A stretch of DNA of 64,000 bases from Streptomyces sp. S3(2020). Lineage in GTDB: Bacteria; Actinomycetota; Actinomycetes; Streptomycetales; Streptomycetaceae. Under the pieces are notes generated by a model. The model searched no databases. It saw nothing but the letters and a program-made list of their open reading frames with translations, and was not told the origin of the DNA. Made by a program: the position numbers and the translations under genes. This document shows positions 14,189 to 23,318 of the stretch, piece by piece (position 1 is the first letter of the stretch; each line of letters begins with the position of its first letter). The stretch covers positions 1-64,000 of the forward strand of contig NZ_JABERD010000029.1 in assembly GCF_013044505.1 (NCBI RefSeq), given 5' to 3'.

Positions 14189-16546
14189 TCAGCTCATCCT
14201 TCCCAGGATGTTCCGCATCCTTCGGACATCCCTGATGCGCTGTTCGTACGTCGCTCCCAGCGCGAGCAGCAGGAGGCCGGCCAGGGCCGGGGGCACCCAG
14301 CGGGGGAGGGCGTCCGTCACCTGGACGATGTAGGGGGCGAGTTCGTGCAGCGCGTCCAAGGTCAGGACCGAGCCGCCGAGCACCAGCGGGGCCTGGAGGT
14401 TGTGACCGCCGCCCAGCAGGGTGAGGGACAGTGCCGCCAGACCCAGGAGCAGGGGGCGGGTCCAGTGCGGGTCGCTCCATGCCGCCGCGAGGCTCGGCAG
14501 GAGGGTGGCGGCGAGGCCGGGGCCGTACGCCGTCCACGACGAGGTCTGCGGGTCGCGGCGCCTGCGCAGGAAGCCGATGAGGAGCGCCGGGACGGTCACC
14601 GGGACCGTGTAGGCCTCCGGGATCGTCACGTCCCAGGCCGCCAGGCGTACCCAGGTCGCCAGGACGAACAGGACGGCGGCCGCGTAGCCGACGGGGCGGC
14701 GGTCCGGGCGGATCGCCGTGCCCGCCGCGATCACTCCGCACAGGGCCAGGACCAGGGCGAGCACAGGCAGGTCGGGCGTCGCGAGGCCGATGGCGAGCAG
14801 TCCGGCGGCCGCTCCCGTCACCTCCAGGGGAATGCGTTCGGCCACGCGCGGCGCGACCAGGGCCGCGACCACGGGGACCACCAGGACCAGCAGCGCGGTG
14901 TGCTGCGGCGGCCAGTCCGCGGCCGCGCCCGTCGCGCAGGCCAGCGCGGTGGCGTACGCGAGGGCGGCCGGGGCCGTGACGGACGTCAGCCGCCAGGAGA
15001 CCGCCGCGAAGAACGCGGTGAGCGCACAGAGCGTGGTGAGCGTCGCCGTCTGGGAGGCCAGCGCGGTGAAGGCGAGGTTGGCGGAGGTGGCGAGGGCGAG
15101 GAACGTCGCCGTCGGCTGCCCGTACGGAGAGGCGAGCGCGACCGCGGTCAGGGCTCCCAGCGTCAACAGGCCCGTCGTGTACGGGAGTTCGAGAACCGCC
15201 GGAAGCGTCAGGGCGGCCGCCCAGGTGAGCGCCAGCGCGCCGGTCAGGGCCTGGGCGTGCCGGTCGGTGTTCCTGGCCGCCAGGGCGAGCACCGCCGCGA
15301 CGGCCACCAGGACGAGCGGAGCCGCCGACATGTCCGGCGGCCAGGGCGCGTCCACCGTCACCGCGTCCCGGACGGTCGCCGGCGCCCCGGACCACGCCCG
15401 CGAGGTCCAGGCGACCGGCCCCAGCAGCGTGATCGCCACGAGCGGCAGCGCCCACAGCACCGCGAGCCCCTGTACGACGGCGGAGGACCGGACGAGCCCG
15501 TCGCGTACCGCCTGGGGCAGCCGGCCGATCCGCACGGCCGCCAACAGCGCGATCCCGCAGGCGAGATGCACCGGAACCGTCCACACGTCCGGCACCGCGG
15601 GGCGGACCGCACCGCCCGCGGCGGCGACCGCGAGGAGGCCCGAGGTCACGGCGAGACCGACGGCATGGCCCTTGCCCAGGCCGCCGCGCCAGGCCGCGCC
15701 CAGCGCGATCGCCGCCGCGAGGAGGACGAGCGCCGCCGCACGGGCGGCGGCGCTCGGACCGGTAGCCGTCCAGGACAGCCAGCCGGCCGTCAGCGCGCCC
15801 GCGGAACCCAGGCCGTACGCGCCGACCGCGGCGACGACACGTACGGACCCGAGGGTCACCCGGAGCGCGACAACCGTGTCGAACGCCGCCGTCACCAGCA
15901 GCGCGGACGTGATGCCCTGGGCGCCCGCGGAGGTCGAGACCGCCCAGAAGAACAGCGGGAGTTGGGCCGCGGCCAGCGCCGCGGGCAGAGGCAGCCGCAG
16001 CTCGGCCGCCCGCGGCAGCAGTCCGTACCCCGCCCAGAGCCCCGCCAGCAGCGCCGCCGCGACCGCCGTGTATCCAGCGCCGTCCGCACCCGGGACGGCG
16101 ACCGCGTACAGCGCGTACGCGTCGAGCACCGTCAGCGCCAGACCCAGACCCGCCACCGACTCGGCCGTCGAGCGCAGCCCGCGCTTCACCAGGGGCAGCG
16201 GAGCGGCGAGCGTGGCCAGCGTGAGCGCGCCGAGCACCAGACCCCGGCCGGCGATCCCCATGTGCCCCCAGCTGACCAGCGTGAACACCATCGCGGCGAT
16301 CGTGAGCAGGACCCCGCCGAGCAGCAGGAGAAGGTTCTGCACGCCGGGAGCGCTGGTCTCCGGGCGGGGCGATGCCCCGGGGGCCTGCTTCGTCGGACTC
16401 GTCGTCGGCTGCGTCGCCGGCCGCGGCTGGAGCGCGGCGACCAGCCATGCCCGTCGGGTCAGCAACTGGGCCCGGCGGCGGTCGAGTTGCCACAGCTCGG
16501 CATCGAGGAGCCGCAGCTCTTCGGCCGGGGGCGGGATGTGCGTCAT
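14189..16546 (-). CDS. Large polytopic membrane protein (SCO7613 C-terminal-like)
   Basis: A 785-residue protein. The cytoplasmic N-terminus is a helical region, PPPAEELRLLDAELWQLDRRRAQLLTRR in two pieces around residues 4-31, then a Pro/Thr linker. About 20 or more hydrophobic segments fill the rest, which ends RIRDVRRMRNILGRMS. This matches the Streptomyces family named after the SCO7613 C-terminal domain, whose function is unknown. Leu, Ala and Val dominate and I see no transporter signature. ATG 16546 was preferred to an ATG 12 codons earlier because conserved residues begin here; neither has a ribosome site. It is divergent from the SRPBCC gene. Confidence 0.75.
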   Translation of the reverse strand: MTHIPPPAEELRLLDAELWQLDRRRAQLLTRRAWLVAALQPRPATQPTTSPTKQAPGASPRPETSAPGVQNLLLLLGGVLLTIAAMVFTLVSWGHMGIAGRGLVLGALTLATLAAPLPLVKRGLRSTAESVAGLGLALTVLDAYALYAVAVPGADGAGYTAVAAALLAGLWAGYGLLPRAAELRLPLPAALAAAQLPLFFWAVSTSAGAQGITSALLVTAAFDTVVALRVTLGSVRVVAAVGAYGLGSAGALTAGWLSWTATGPSAAARAAALVLLAAAIALGAAWRGGLGKGHAVGLAVTSGLLAVAAAGGAVRPAVPDVWTVPVHLACGIALLAAVRIGRLPQAVRDGLVRSSAVVQGLAVLWALPLVAITLLGPVAWTSRAWSGAPATVRDAVTVDAPWPPDMSAAPLVLVAVAAVLALAARNTDRHAQALTGALALTWAAALTLPAVLELPYTTGLLTLGALTAVALASPYGQPTATFLALATSANLAFTALASQTATLTTLCALTAFFAAVSWRLTSVTAPAALAYATALACATGAAADWPPQHTALLVLVVPVVAALVAPRVAERIPLEVTGAAAGLLAIGLATPDLPVLALVLALCGVIAAGTAIRPDRRPVGYAAAVLFVLATWVRLAAWDVTIPEAYTVPVTVPALLIGFLRRRRDPQTSSWTAYGPGLAATLLPSLAAAWSDPHWTRPLLLGLAALSLTLLGGGHNLQAPLVLGGSVLTLDALHELAPYIVQVTDALPRWVPPALAGLLLLALGATYEQRIRDVRRMRNILGRMS

Positions 16547-16581
16547 GCCATGGAGTGTGGTCCGCGTCACGTCGTAGGACA

Positions 16582-16611
16582 TGAGTGCGCGTACTCAGAA
16601 CGTACTCAGAT
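16582..16611. promoter_or_regulatory. Tandem 11-bp repeat in a divergent promoter
   Basis: CGTACTCAGA occurs at 16590-16599 and again at 16601-16610, in perfect 11-base register. The first copy also forms a dyad with TGAGT at 16582-16586. The repeats sit between the starts of the polytopic membrane protein and the SRPBCC gene and probably bind a regulator of one or both. Confidence 0.4.
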
Positions 16612-16632
16612 CCGTGCGGGCACACTCTGTGC

Positions 16633-17079
16633 ATGGACTGGACCCATTACCGCTTCCGCACGCAGTGGGCCCTGAGCGCGCCGCCCGCCACCGTCTACGA
16701 CGCCCTGGAACAGGCCGAGGACTACCCCCGCTGGTGGCCCCAGGTCCGCGAGGTGAACCGCCTCGACGACACCACCGGCGTCATCACCATCCGGGCCACC
16801 CTGCCCTACGACCTGGTCTTCACCGCGCGGGAGGTGCGGCGCGACCGGGCGGCCGGGGTGCTGGAGATCGCCATGACCGGGGACCTGGAGGGCTGGGCGC
16901 GCTGGACCATCGACGGGGACGGCGCGCGCAGCCTCGCCCGCTACGAGCAGGTGGTCGACGTGCACAAGCCGCTCCTGAGGCGGCTCGCGGTGCCCGGGCG
17001 GCCGGTGTTCCGCGCCAACCACCGGCTGATGATGCGGGCCGGACGGCGGGGTCTGGCCGCGTACTTGGAAGCGGTTTGA
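16633..17079 (+). CDS. SRPBCC-family (polyketide cyclase/START-like) protein
   Basis: A 148-residue single-domain protein with a helix-grip fold. It starts WTHYRFRTQWALSAPPATVYDALEQAEDYPRWWPQVREV, the usual opening of SRPBCC proteins in which the WW/P region caps a hydrophobic pocket. Beta strands follow (GVITIRATLPYDLVFTAREV) and a long C-terminal helix ends LAAYLEAV. Members bind lipids or polyketide-like ligands, or act as cyclases. There is no biosynthetic cluster nearby, so a general ligand-binding role is more likely. ATG 16633 was chosen because the upstream in-frame ATG lies inside the repeated regulatory region. Confidence 0.85.
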   Translation: MDWTHYRFRTQWALSAPPATVYDALEQAEDYPRWWPQVREVNRLDDTTGVITIRATLPYDLVFTAREVRRDRAAGVLEIAMTGDLEGWARWTIDGDGARSLARYEQVVDVHKPLLRRLAVPGRPVFRANHRLMMRAGRRGLAAYLEAV

Positions 17080-17105
17080 AGGAACGGCGCGGAGCCCTGT
17101 ATTGT
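17076..17105 (+). promoter_or_regulatory. Promoter of tRNA-Val(CAC) copy 2
   Basis: TTGAAG (17076-17081), an 18-base spacer and TATTGT (17100-17105), 13 bases before the tRNA. The -35 box overlaps the last codon of the SRPBCC gene. Confidence 0.5.
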
Positions 17106-17118
17106 TCGGTGCGTTCCC

Positions 17119-17190
17119 GGGCGATTAGCTCAGTGGGAGAGCGCTTCGTTCACACCGAAGAGGTCACTGGTTCGAACCCAGTATCGCCCA
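17119..17190 (+). tRNA. tRNA-Val (anticodon CAC), copy 2
   Basis: This copy is base-for-base identical to 7142-7213: acceptor GGGCGAT/ATCGCCC, anticodon CAC, discriminator A, no encoded CCA. It has its own promoter and terminator, both unrelated to those of copy 1. Confidence 0.97.
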
Positions 17191-17198
17191 CCGGGAGA

Positions 17199-17234
17199 AA
17201 GCCGGTCCGCGTCACGCGGACCGGCTTCCTTTTT
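17199..17234. terminator. Strong intrinsic terminator after tRNA-Val
   Basis: A 13-bp stem, AAGCCGGTCCGCG (17199-17211) with its complement at 17215-17227 and loop TCA. It is followed by CCTTTTT, one of the few real T-runs in this window. It also faces the 3' end of the leftward exonuclease gene. Confidence 0.92.
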
Positions 17235-17248
17235 GTCCGGGCCCCTCC

Positions 17249-17977
17249 TCAGGCGGCCGCCGCGGGCAGCTCCGGACGGAGCGGCCACGCCGGGTCCACC
17301 GCCTCCGGGGTGCCGCTGCGCGCGAACCACGCCTGGAGCCCCCGCGCCTGCGCCGCGTGCCAACCGGCCTGGAGCGCGTGCAGCTCGTTCGCGCTCAACC
17401 GCTCCAGGCGGGCCGCGAAACGGCGCCCCACGGCCCGTACGACATCCAGCGCGGCCAGCGCGTCCGCACCCGCGTCGTGCGCGCCGTCGAGCGTGACCTC
17501 GTAGTGCGCGCACAGGTCCGTCAGTGTGCGGCGGCCCTTGCGGTAGCGGTCCAGATGTTTGTCCAGGACTCTCGGGTCCAGCACCAGCAGTGGCGACGAC
17601 TCGAACCAGCGGTCCAGCGACGAGGCCCGATGGCGGCGCAACTCCCGGTCCAGGATGGTCAGATCGAACGGGGCGTTCATGACCACCAGCGGACGGCCCG
17701 CGGCGGCCTGTTCGGTCAGGTGTTCCGCTATCTCGTACATCACCGGCGCCGGCCAGCGGCCGTTGCGCTGGAGATGGTCGTCCGTCAGCCCGTGCACCGC
17801 CGTCGCGCCCTCGGGCACCGGCACACCCGGGTTCACCAGCCATCGGGTCACCCGCGGCCGGGTGCCCGGGGCGTCCTGGACGACTATGGCGGCCGACACG
17901 ATCCGGTCGGTCTCGACGTCGACGCCCGTGGTCTCCGTGTCGAAGGCGGCCAGGGGCCCCTCGTACCAGCACGTCAT
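17249..17977 (-). CDS. DnaQ-like 3'-5' exonuclease (DEDDh)
   Basis: A 242-residue protein with the DEDDh exonuclease fold: Exo I FDTETTGVD (Asp13, Glu15), VHGLTDDHL near 62-70, Exo II VVMNAPFDLTILDREL, and Exo III HDAGADALAALDV carrying the catalytic His and Asp. It resembles the proofreading epsilon subunit of DNA polymerase III but has no polymerase-binding C-terminus that I can recognise. A free-standing DNA or RNA trimming nuclease is therefore also possible. It is divergent from the DUF4365 nuclease-like gene across 168 bases. The start at ATG 17977 lacks a clear ribosome site. Confidence 0.9.
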   Translation of the reverse strand: MTCWYEGPLAAFDTETTGVDVETDRIVSAAIVVQDAPGTRPRVTRWLVNPGVPVPEGATAVHGLTDDHLQRNGRWPAPVMYEIAEHLTEQAAAGRPLVVMNAPFDLTILDRELRRHRASSLDRWFESSPLLVLDPRVLDKHLDRYRKGRRTLTDLCAHYEVTLDGAHDAGADALAALDVVRAVGRRFAARLERLSANELHALQAGWHAAQARGLQAWFARSGTPEAVDPAWPLRPELPAAAA

Positions 17978-18145
17978 ACCTACACAACCCCTCGTTCACC
18001 CACGGCAGCTGACGCACCGTCTTCTGCCTGTTTGGTGATACCCGGGCTGTTTGCGCCGTACGCCGGAAGGACACAACAGGAATACGGGTCTTTGCAGTTC
18101 AGGGACCCGCGGTGCGGATTCACCGAACGTGGAAGGCTGTTGGTC

Positions 18146-18712
18146 ATGGCGATAGCGCAGCCCGAGCGGGGCGGGCTGCTGCCCGAGCGCACGGGCCCCC
18201 TTCGCGGCACACTCGCCACCACCGCCTGCATGGAGACCCTGCAGGTGGGCTATCTGCACGCCGTCGCGGCGGCGGCCGGCTGCTCGTTGTCGCAGCCCTT
18301 TCCGGACAACGGCATCGACTGGCACGTCAGCCACGGCTCGCCCGGGCACACCGTCGACGACGAGGTCACCATCAAGGTGCAGCTCAAGTGCACGTACCAG
18401 GTGCCGCCGAACCCCCCGGGACGGTTCTTCTCCTTCACGCTCGACAACGACCATCTGCGCAAACTCGCGCGCACCCCCGTCTCGGTGCACAAGATCCTCG
18501 TCGTCATGCTCGTGCCGAGATCCCAGGACGACTGGCTGCGCGCCAGCCACGACCGGCTCGACCTCAGGCACTGCTGCTACTGGGTCAACCTGGCCGGCCA
18601 CCCGATCACCGGCCGGACCCGCACCACCGTGCGGATACCGACCTCACGCATCTTCGACGACCGGGCGCTGTGCGAGATCATGACGCGGGTCGGGACGGGA
18701 GGCAGGCCATGA
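18146..18712 (+). CDS. DUF4365 protein, probable PD-(D/E)XK nuclease fold
   Basis: A 188-residue protein. The motif order is what one expects of a PD-(D/E)XK fold: Glu30 in helix METLQVGYLHAVAAAAG, then DNGIDWHV (Asp54, Asp58), then IKVQLKCTY with the Gln79-x-Lys81 motif. That pattern is shared by DUF4365 proteins. It suggests a metal-dependent nuclease, or a nucleic-acid-binding relative, acting in the cytoplasm; activity is inferred. GGAAGG at 18131-18136 serves ATG 18146. The stop overlaps the following gene (ATGA), so the two proteins are made together. Confidence 0.75.
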   Translation: MAIAQPERGGLLPERTGPLRGTLATTACMETLQVGYLHAVAAAAGCSLSQPFPDNGIDWHVSHGSPGHTVDDEVTIKVQLKCTYQVPPNPPGRFFSFTLDNDHLRKLARTPVSVHKILVVMLVPRSQDDWLRASHDRLDLRHCCYWVNLAGHPITGRTRTTVRIPTSRIFDDRALCEIMTRVGTGGRP

Positions 18713-19923
18713 CCCACCGGCCCCTCGAGGAGGCGCTGCGGCCCGTGCGACCGCACCCGGTCGAGGCCGCCTGGGACCGCGCCCCCGAACCCGACGAGGT
18801 CGACCCCGCGGTCCTCGGCGCCCTGCTGCGCCGGCACGGCTGGCAGCGCCGCGGCGGTGCCCCCGGACGCTACGGCCGCTGGACCCCGCCGGGGCAGGGC
18901 ACCGGCGGGACGAGCCTGCTGGTGCCCGAGAGCCGCGCCTTCCCCGACAGCGACGACCTGCTCGGCGAGGCGCTCGTCGCCCTCGCCCGCAGCGGCACAC
19001 CCTCCGCCCGCGAGGTCCTCGTCGGCCTCGCCGTGCCCAGCGACGAGATCCGCTGGTGGCGGGACGCACCGACCGGACCGGGTGGCACCGCGCCCTGGAC
19101 GGTGGAGGAACAACTGCGCGCCGCCGCCCGCCAGATGCTGCTCGCCGGAGCGCTCGCCACCCGCGCGCGTGCCGGGTACCACGGCGCCCGCCACCGCCGC
19201 GCCGCCGCCACTCTCATGGAGAGCGTGCTCGTCGGCACGGCGACCGGCGGCGGCCTAGCCGCCTTCGTGCCCGTCGGCAGTGGGCGCCCCCTCGCCGTAC
19301 GCCTCCACCAGGCCCTGTACGCCGCCCGCGAGGCCATCGACTACCAGCGGGCCACCGGTGGCATGGACGCCTTCGACGGAGCCGTCGAGGCGGGGGTGAG
19401 CCGTGAGCTCACCGAGGCGCTGATCGCCCTCGTGCGCGGGACCGAGGGCGCGCGCATCGCCGTCGAGTGGGCGCCGGCCGCCGGAGTGCCCGCGGGCTGT
19501 GCCGCCGGGGTCGAGCCCGTCGAGTTCTCGCCCGGCGATCTGCCCGCGCTGCGCGAGGCCGGGGCCCGCTATCTGCGCGAGGAGCCGTCCGTGCCGGTGC
19601 GGATCACCGGGGCGGTCGTGCGGATGCGCAGGTCGGGGCCGCGCGGGGAGGGCAGCGTACGGCTGCGGGTGATCGCCGGTGTCGAGGTGCCGTACGTCCG
19701 GCTCACCCTGGACGAGGAGTCGTACCGGATCGCCGGGCAGGCGCACCTCGTCGGGCTGCCGGTGCGGGTGCACGGGCGGCTGGAGAGCCGTGGCGGGTTC
19801 CGGCGCCTGACCGGGGCCTCCGGCGTCGCGCCGGTGCAGGTGGACGAGGCGGAGCGGGACCGGTTGATGAAGTCCTTGCAGGAGAACCTGGACTTCTTCG
19901 AGGAGGCCTGCGGAGGGGACTGA
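18709..19923 (+). CDS. Unknown protein with C-terminal OB-like domain, coupled to DUF4365
   Basis: A 404-residue protein I cannot place in a named family. Residues 1-60 include a basic, Trp-containing segment ([20 protein letters not shown]). Residues 130-270 look helical ([34 protein letters not shown]). The C-terminal ~100 residues alternate short strands with the recurring order [50 protein letters not shown], which resembles an OB-fold nucleic-acid-binding module. The ATG start overlaps the DUF4365 stop. It may be a partner or specificity subunit of that nuclease-like protein. Confidence 0.75.
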   Translation: MTHRPLEEALRPVRPHPVEAAWDRAPEPDEVDPAVLGALLRRHGWQRRGGAPGRYGRWTPPGQGTGGTSLLVPESRAFPDSDDLLGEALVALARSGTPSAREVLVGLAVPSDEIRWWRDAPTGPGGTAPWTVEEQLRAAARQMLLAGALATRARAGYHGARHRRAAATLMESVLVGTATGGGLAAFVPVGSGRPLAVRLHQALYAAREAIDYQRATGGMDAFDGAVEAGVSRELTEALIALVRGTEGARIAVEWAPAAGVPAGCAAGVEPVEFSPGDLPALREAGARYLREEPSVPVRITGAVVRMRRSGPRGEGSVRLRVIAGVEVPYVRLTLDEESYRIAGQAHLVGLPVRVHGRLESRGGFRRLTGASGVAPVQVDEAERDRLMKSLQENLDFFEEACGGD

Positions 19924-19949
19924 TTTCGCGGAGGTGGGTCCCGGGTCGG

Positions 19950-19955
19950 TACGAT
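19950..19955 (+). promoter_or_regulatory. Probable -10 box of thrS
   Basis: TACGAT preceded by GG, about 60 bases before the thrS start. The upstream TTCGCG at 19925-19930 is a poor -35 at 19-base spacing. The leader is too short for a T-box and I see no T-box specifier structure. Confidence 0.35.
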
Positions 19956-20014
19956 CGCCTCTTGCGCGCGCTCACGGTACGGCGCCCGCATCCACCTTCA
20001 GTCAGGAGAGACCG

Positions 20015-21991
<1,977 letters not shown>

Positions 21992-22004
21992 TCCGACGGC
22001 ACCT

Positions 22005-22043
22005 GAGGGGCCCCCGGGAGGTTCAGCCTCCCGGGGGCCCCTC
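22005..22043. terminator. thrS / K+ channel bidirectional terminator
   Basis: A perfect 17-bp stem (22005-22021 with 22027-22043) with loop TTCAG. The stop codon of the leftward channel gene lies inside the loop, so the hairpin overlaps the last codons of that gene. Confidence 0.85.
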
Positions 22044-22679
22044 GTCGTCCTCCCGCGCGAACACCTGGAGCAGCCAGGAGGCGAACGTGCCGGTGACCGC
22101 GCCCAGCAGTGCCAGTCCGATCGCCATGATCCCGACCGCGATCAGACGTCCCATGGGCGTGACGGGGGAGACGTCGCCGTAGCCGACGGTCGCGAGAGTG
22201 GCGCAGGTCCACCACACGGCGTCCCCGAAGGTGCGCATCGTCGCATCGGCGGCCCCCTGCTCCTGCTGGTAGACGGCGAGGGCACCCGTGAAGCCGAGCA
22301 GGAGCGTCGACAGACCGGCGTACACGATCACGCGCGCGTGCAGGGCTAGCCGGGGCCGCCCGTGCCGGCGCTGCACGGCCTCGTACACCTTGACCACCCG
22401 CAGTGGCCGCAGGAGAGGGAGCACCAGCACCAGGGTGTCCAGCCAGTGCGTCCGTACGAAACGCAGCCGCTGTCCGTCGAGCCGCCAGCGCACCGCGTAG
22501 TCGACCGCGAACAGCGCCCAGGCGGCCAGCGTCACCGCCAGGCACAGGTCCCGCCAGACGCCCGGCAGATCATGGGCCAGGACGCTGATCGCGTACGCGG
22601 CGAGGAACGCCAGGGACGCCAATGCGAGGGGGAACTCGGTGCGCCGCTCCCAGCGGGCCTTGGGGCTGTCATCGTCCAC
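22023..22679 (-). CDS. Two-pore-loop type potassium channel family protein
   Basis: A 218-residue membrane protein resembling a compact voltage-gated-like K+ channel. There are about four N-terminal spans, with the LDTLVLVLPLLRPLRVVKVYEAV stretch (in pieces around 80-102) giving a short Arg/Lys-bearing helix. A pore helix, the selectivity filter TVGYGD (164-169) and a final inner helix (RLIAVGIMAIGLALLGAVTG) follow. It should conduct K+ across the cell membrane. GTG 22679 was selected because conserved residues begin there. It interrupts the usual direct thrS-HIT adjacency on the opposite strand. Confidence 0.88.
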   Translation of the reverse strand: MDDDSPKARWERRTEFPLALASLAFLAAYAISVLAHDLPGVWRDLCLAVTLAAWALFAVDYAVRWRLDGQRLRFVRTHWLDTLVLVLPLLRPLRVVKVYEAVQRRHGRPRLALHARVIVYAGLSTLLLGFTGALAVYQQEQGAADATMRTFGDAVWWTCATLATVGYGDVSPVTPMGRLIAVGIMAIGLALLGAVTGTFASWLLQVFAREDDEGPPGG

Positions 22680-22745
22680 CGGCCCAGCTTGGCCCCAGGA
22701 GGTTTCGCCGCAACCCCGCCGACACGCCGCGAACGGGCGAAGCCA

Positions 22746-22751
22746 TATGCT
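22746..22751 (+). promoter_or_regulatory. -10 box, leaderless HIT-gene transcript
   Basis: TATGCT ends 7 bases before ATG 22759 with no Shine-Dalgarno between. The upstream in-frame ATG (22747) lies inside this box, which argues that 22759 is the true start. Confidence 0.5.
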
Positions 22752-22758
22752 TCCCTGC

Positions 22759-23307
22759 ATGACGAGTGAGCCGGAGCAGCAGTGGGGAGTGGGCACCCAG
22801 GACGCGTTCCAGCGTCTGTGGACGCCCCACCGGATGGCCTACATCCAGGGCGAGAACAAGCCGACCGGCCCGGGTGCCGACGACGGGTGTCCCTTCTGCT
22901 CCATCCCGGCCAAATCCGACGAGGACGGGCTGATCGTCCGGCGCGGTGAGCAGGTGTACGCGGTGCTGAATCTGTATCCGTACAACGGCGGCCACCTGAT
23001 GGTCGTGCCCTACCGTCATGTCGCCGACTACACCGACCTGACCGAGCCGGAGACCATCGAGCTCGCCGCGCTCACCAAGCAGGCGATGACCGCGCTGCGC
23101 ACCGCGTCCGGCGCCCACGGCTTCAACATCGGCATGAACCAGGGCACGGTGGCCGGCGCCGGTATCGCCGCCCACCTCCACCAGCACATCGTCCCGCGCT
23201 GGGGCGGCGACACGAACTTCATGCCGGTCGTCGGGCACACGCGGGTGCTGCCGCAGCTGCTCGCCGACACCCGCAAGATGCTGGCGGAGGCCTGGCCCGC
23301 CGCGTAG
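22759..23307 (+). CDS. HIT-domain nucleotide hydrolase/phosphorylase
   Basis: A 182-residue histidine-triad protein. The catalytic HLHQHIVPRW (139-148) supplies the H-x-H-x-H triad, NLYPYNGGHLMVVPYRHV is the preceding strand-loop, and CPFC (44-47) may bind zinc. It is closest to the mycobacterial Rv2613c group, characterised as AP4A phosphorylase, which likewise lies between thrS and pgsA. It probably breaks down diadenosine tetraphosphate made by tRNA synthetases. The start is set by the leaderless -10 box. It is convergent with the next gene with only 4 bases between stops. Confidence 0.9.
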   Translation: MTSEPEQQWGVGTQDAFQRLWTPHRMAYIQGENKPTGPGADDGCPFCSIPAKSDEDGLIVRRGEQVYAVLNLYPYNGGHLMVVPYRHVADYTDLTEPETIELAALTKQAMTALRTASGAHGFNIGMNQGTVAGAGIAAHLHQHIVPRWGGDTNFMPVVGHTRVLPQLLADTRKMLAEAWPAA

Positions 23308-23318
23308 GGGGCTACGCG
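23301..23318. terminator. Hairpin built from two opposing stop codons
   Basis: CGCGTAG (23301-23307) pairs with CTACGCG (23312-23318) around GGGG. The TAG stops of the two convergent genes are the tops of the two arms. Short, but the only structure that could end both transcripts here. Confidence 0.45.

Noticed and set aside
13800..16634. A 944-codon open frame overlapping the polytopic membrane protein
   Set aside because: It is a different frame on the same strand giving Arg/Gly/Pro-rich sequence; the hydrophobic, span-containing frame is the real one.
19924..20014. T-box or attenuator riboswitch before thrS
   Set aside because: The leader is only about 60-90 bases, with no T-box sequence or specifier loop. 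The hisS and alaS starts overlap upstream genes and leave no room.
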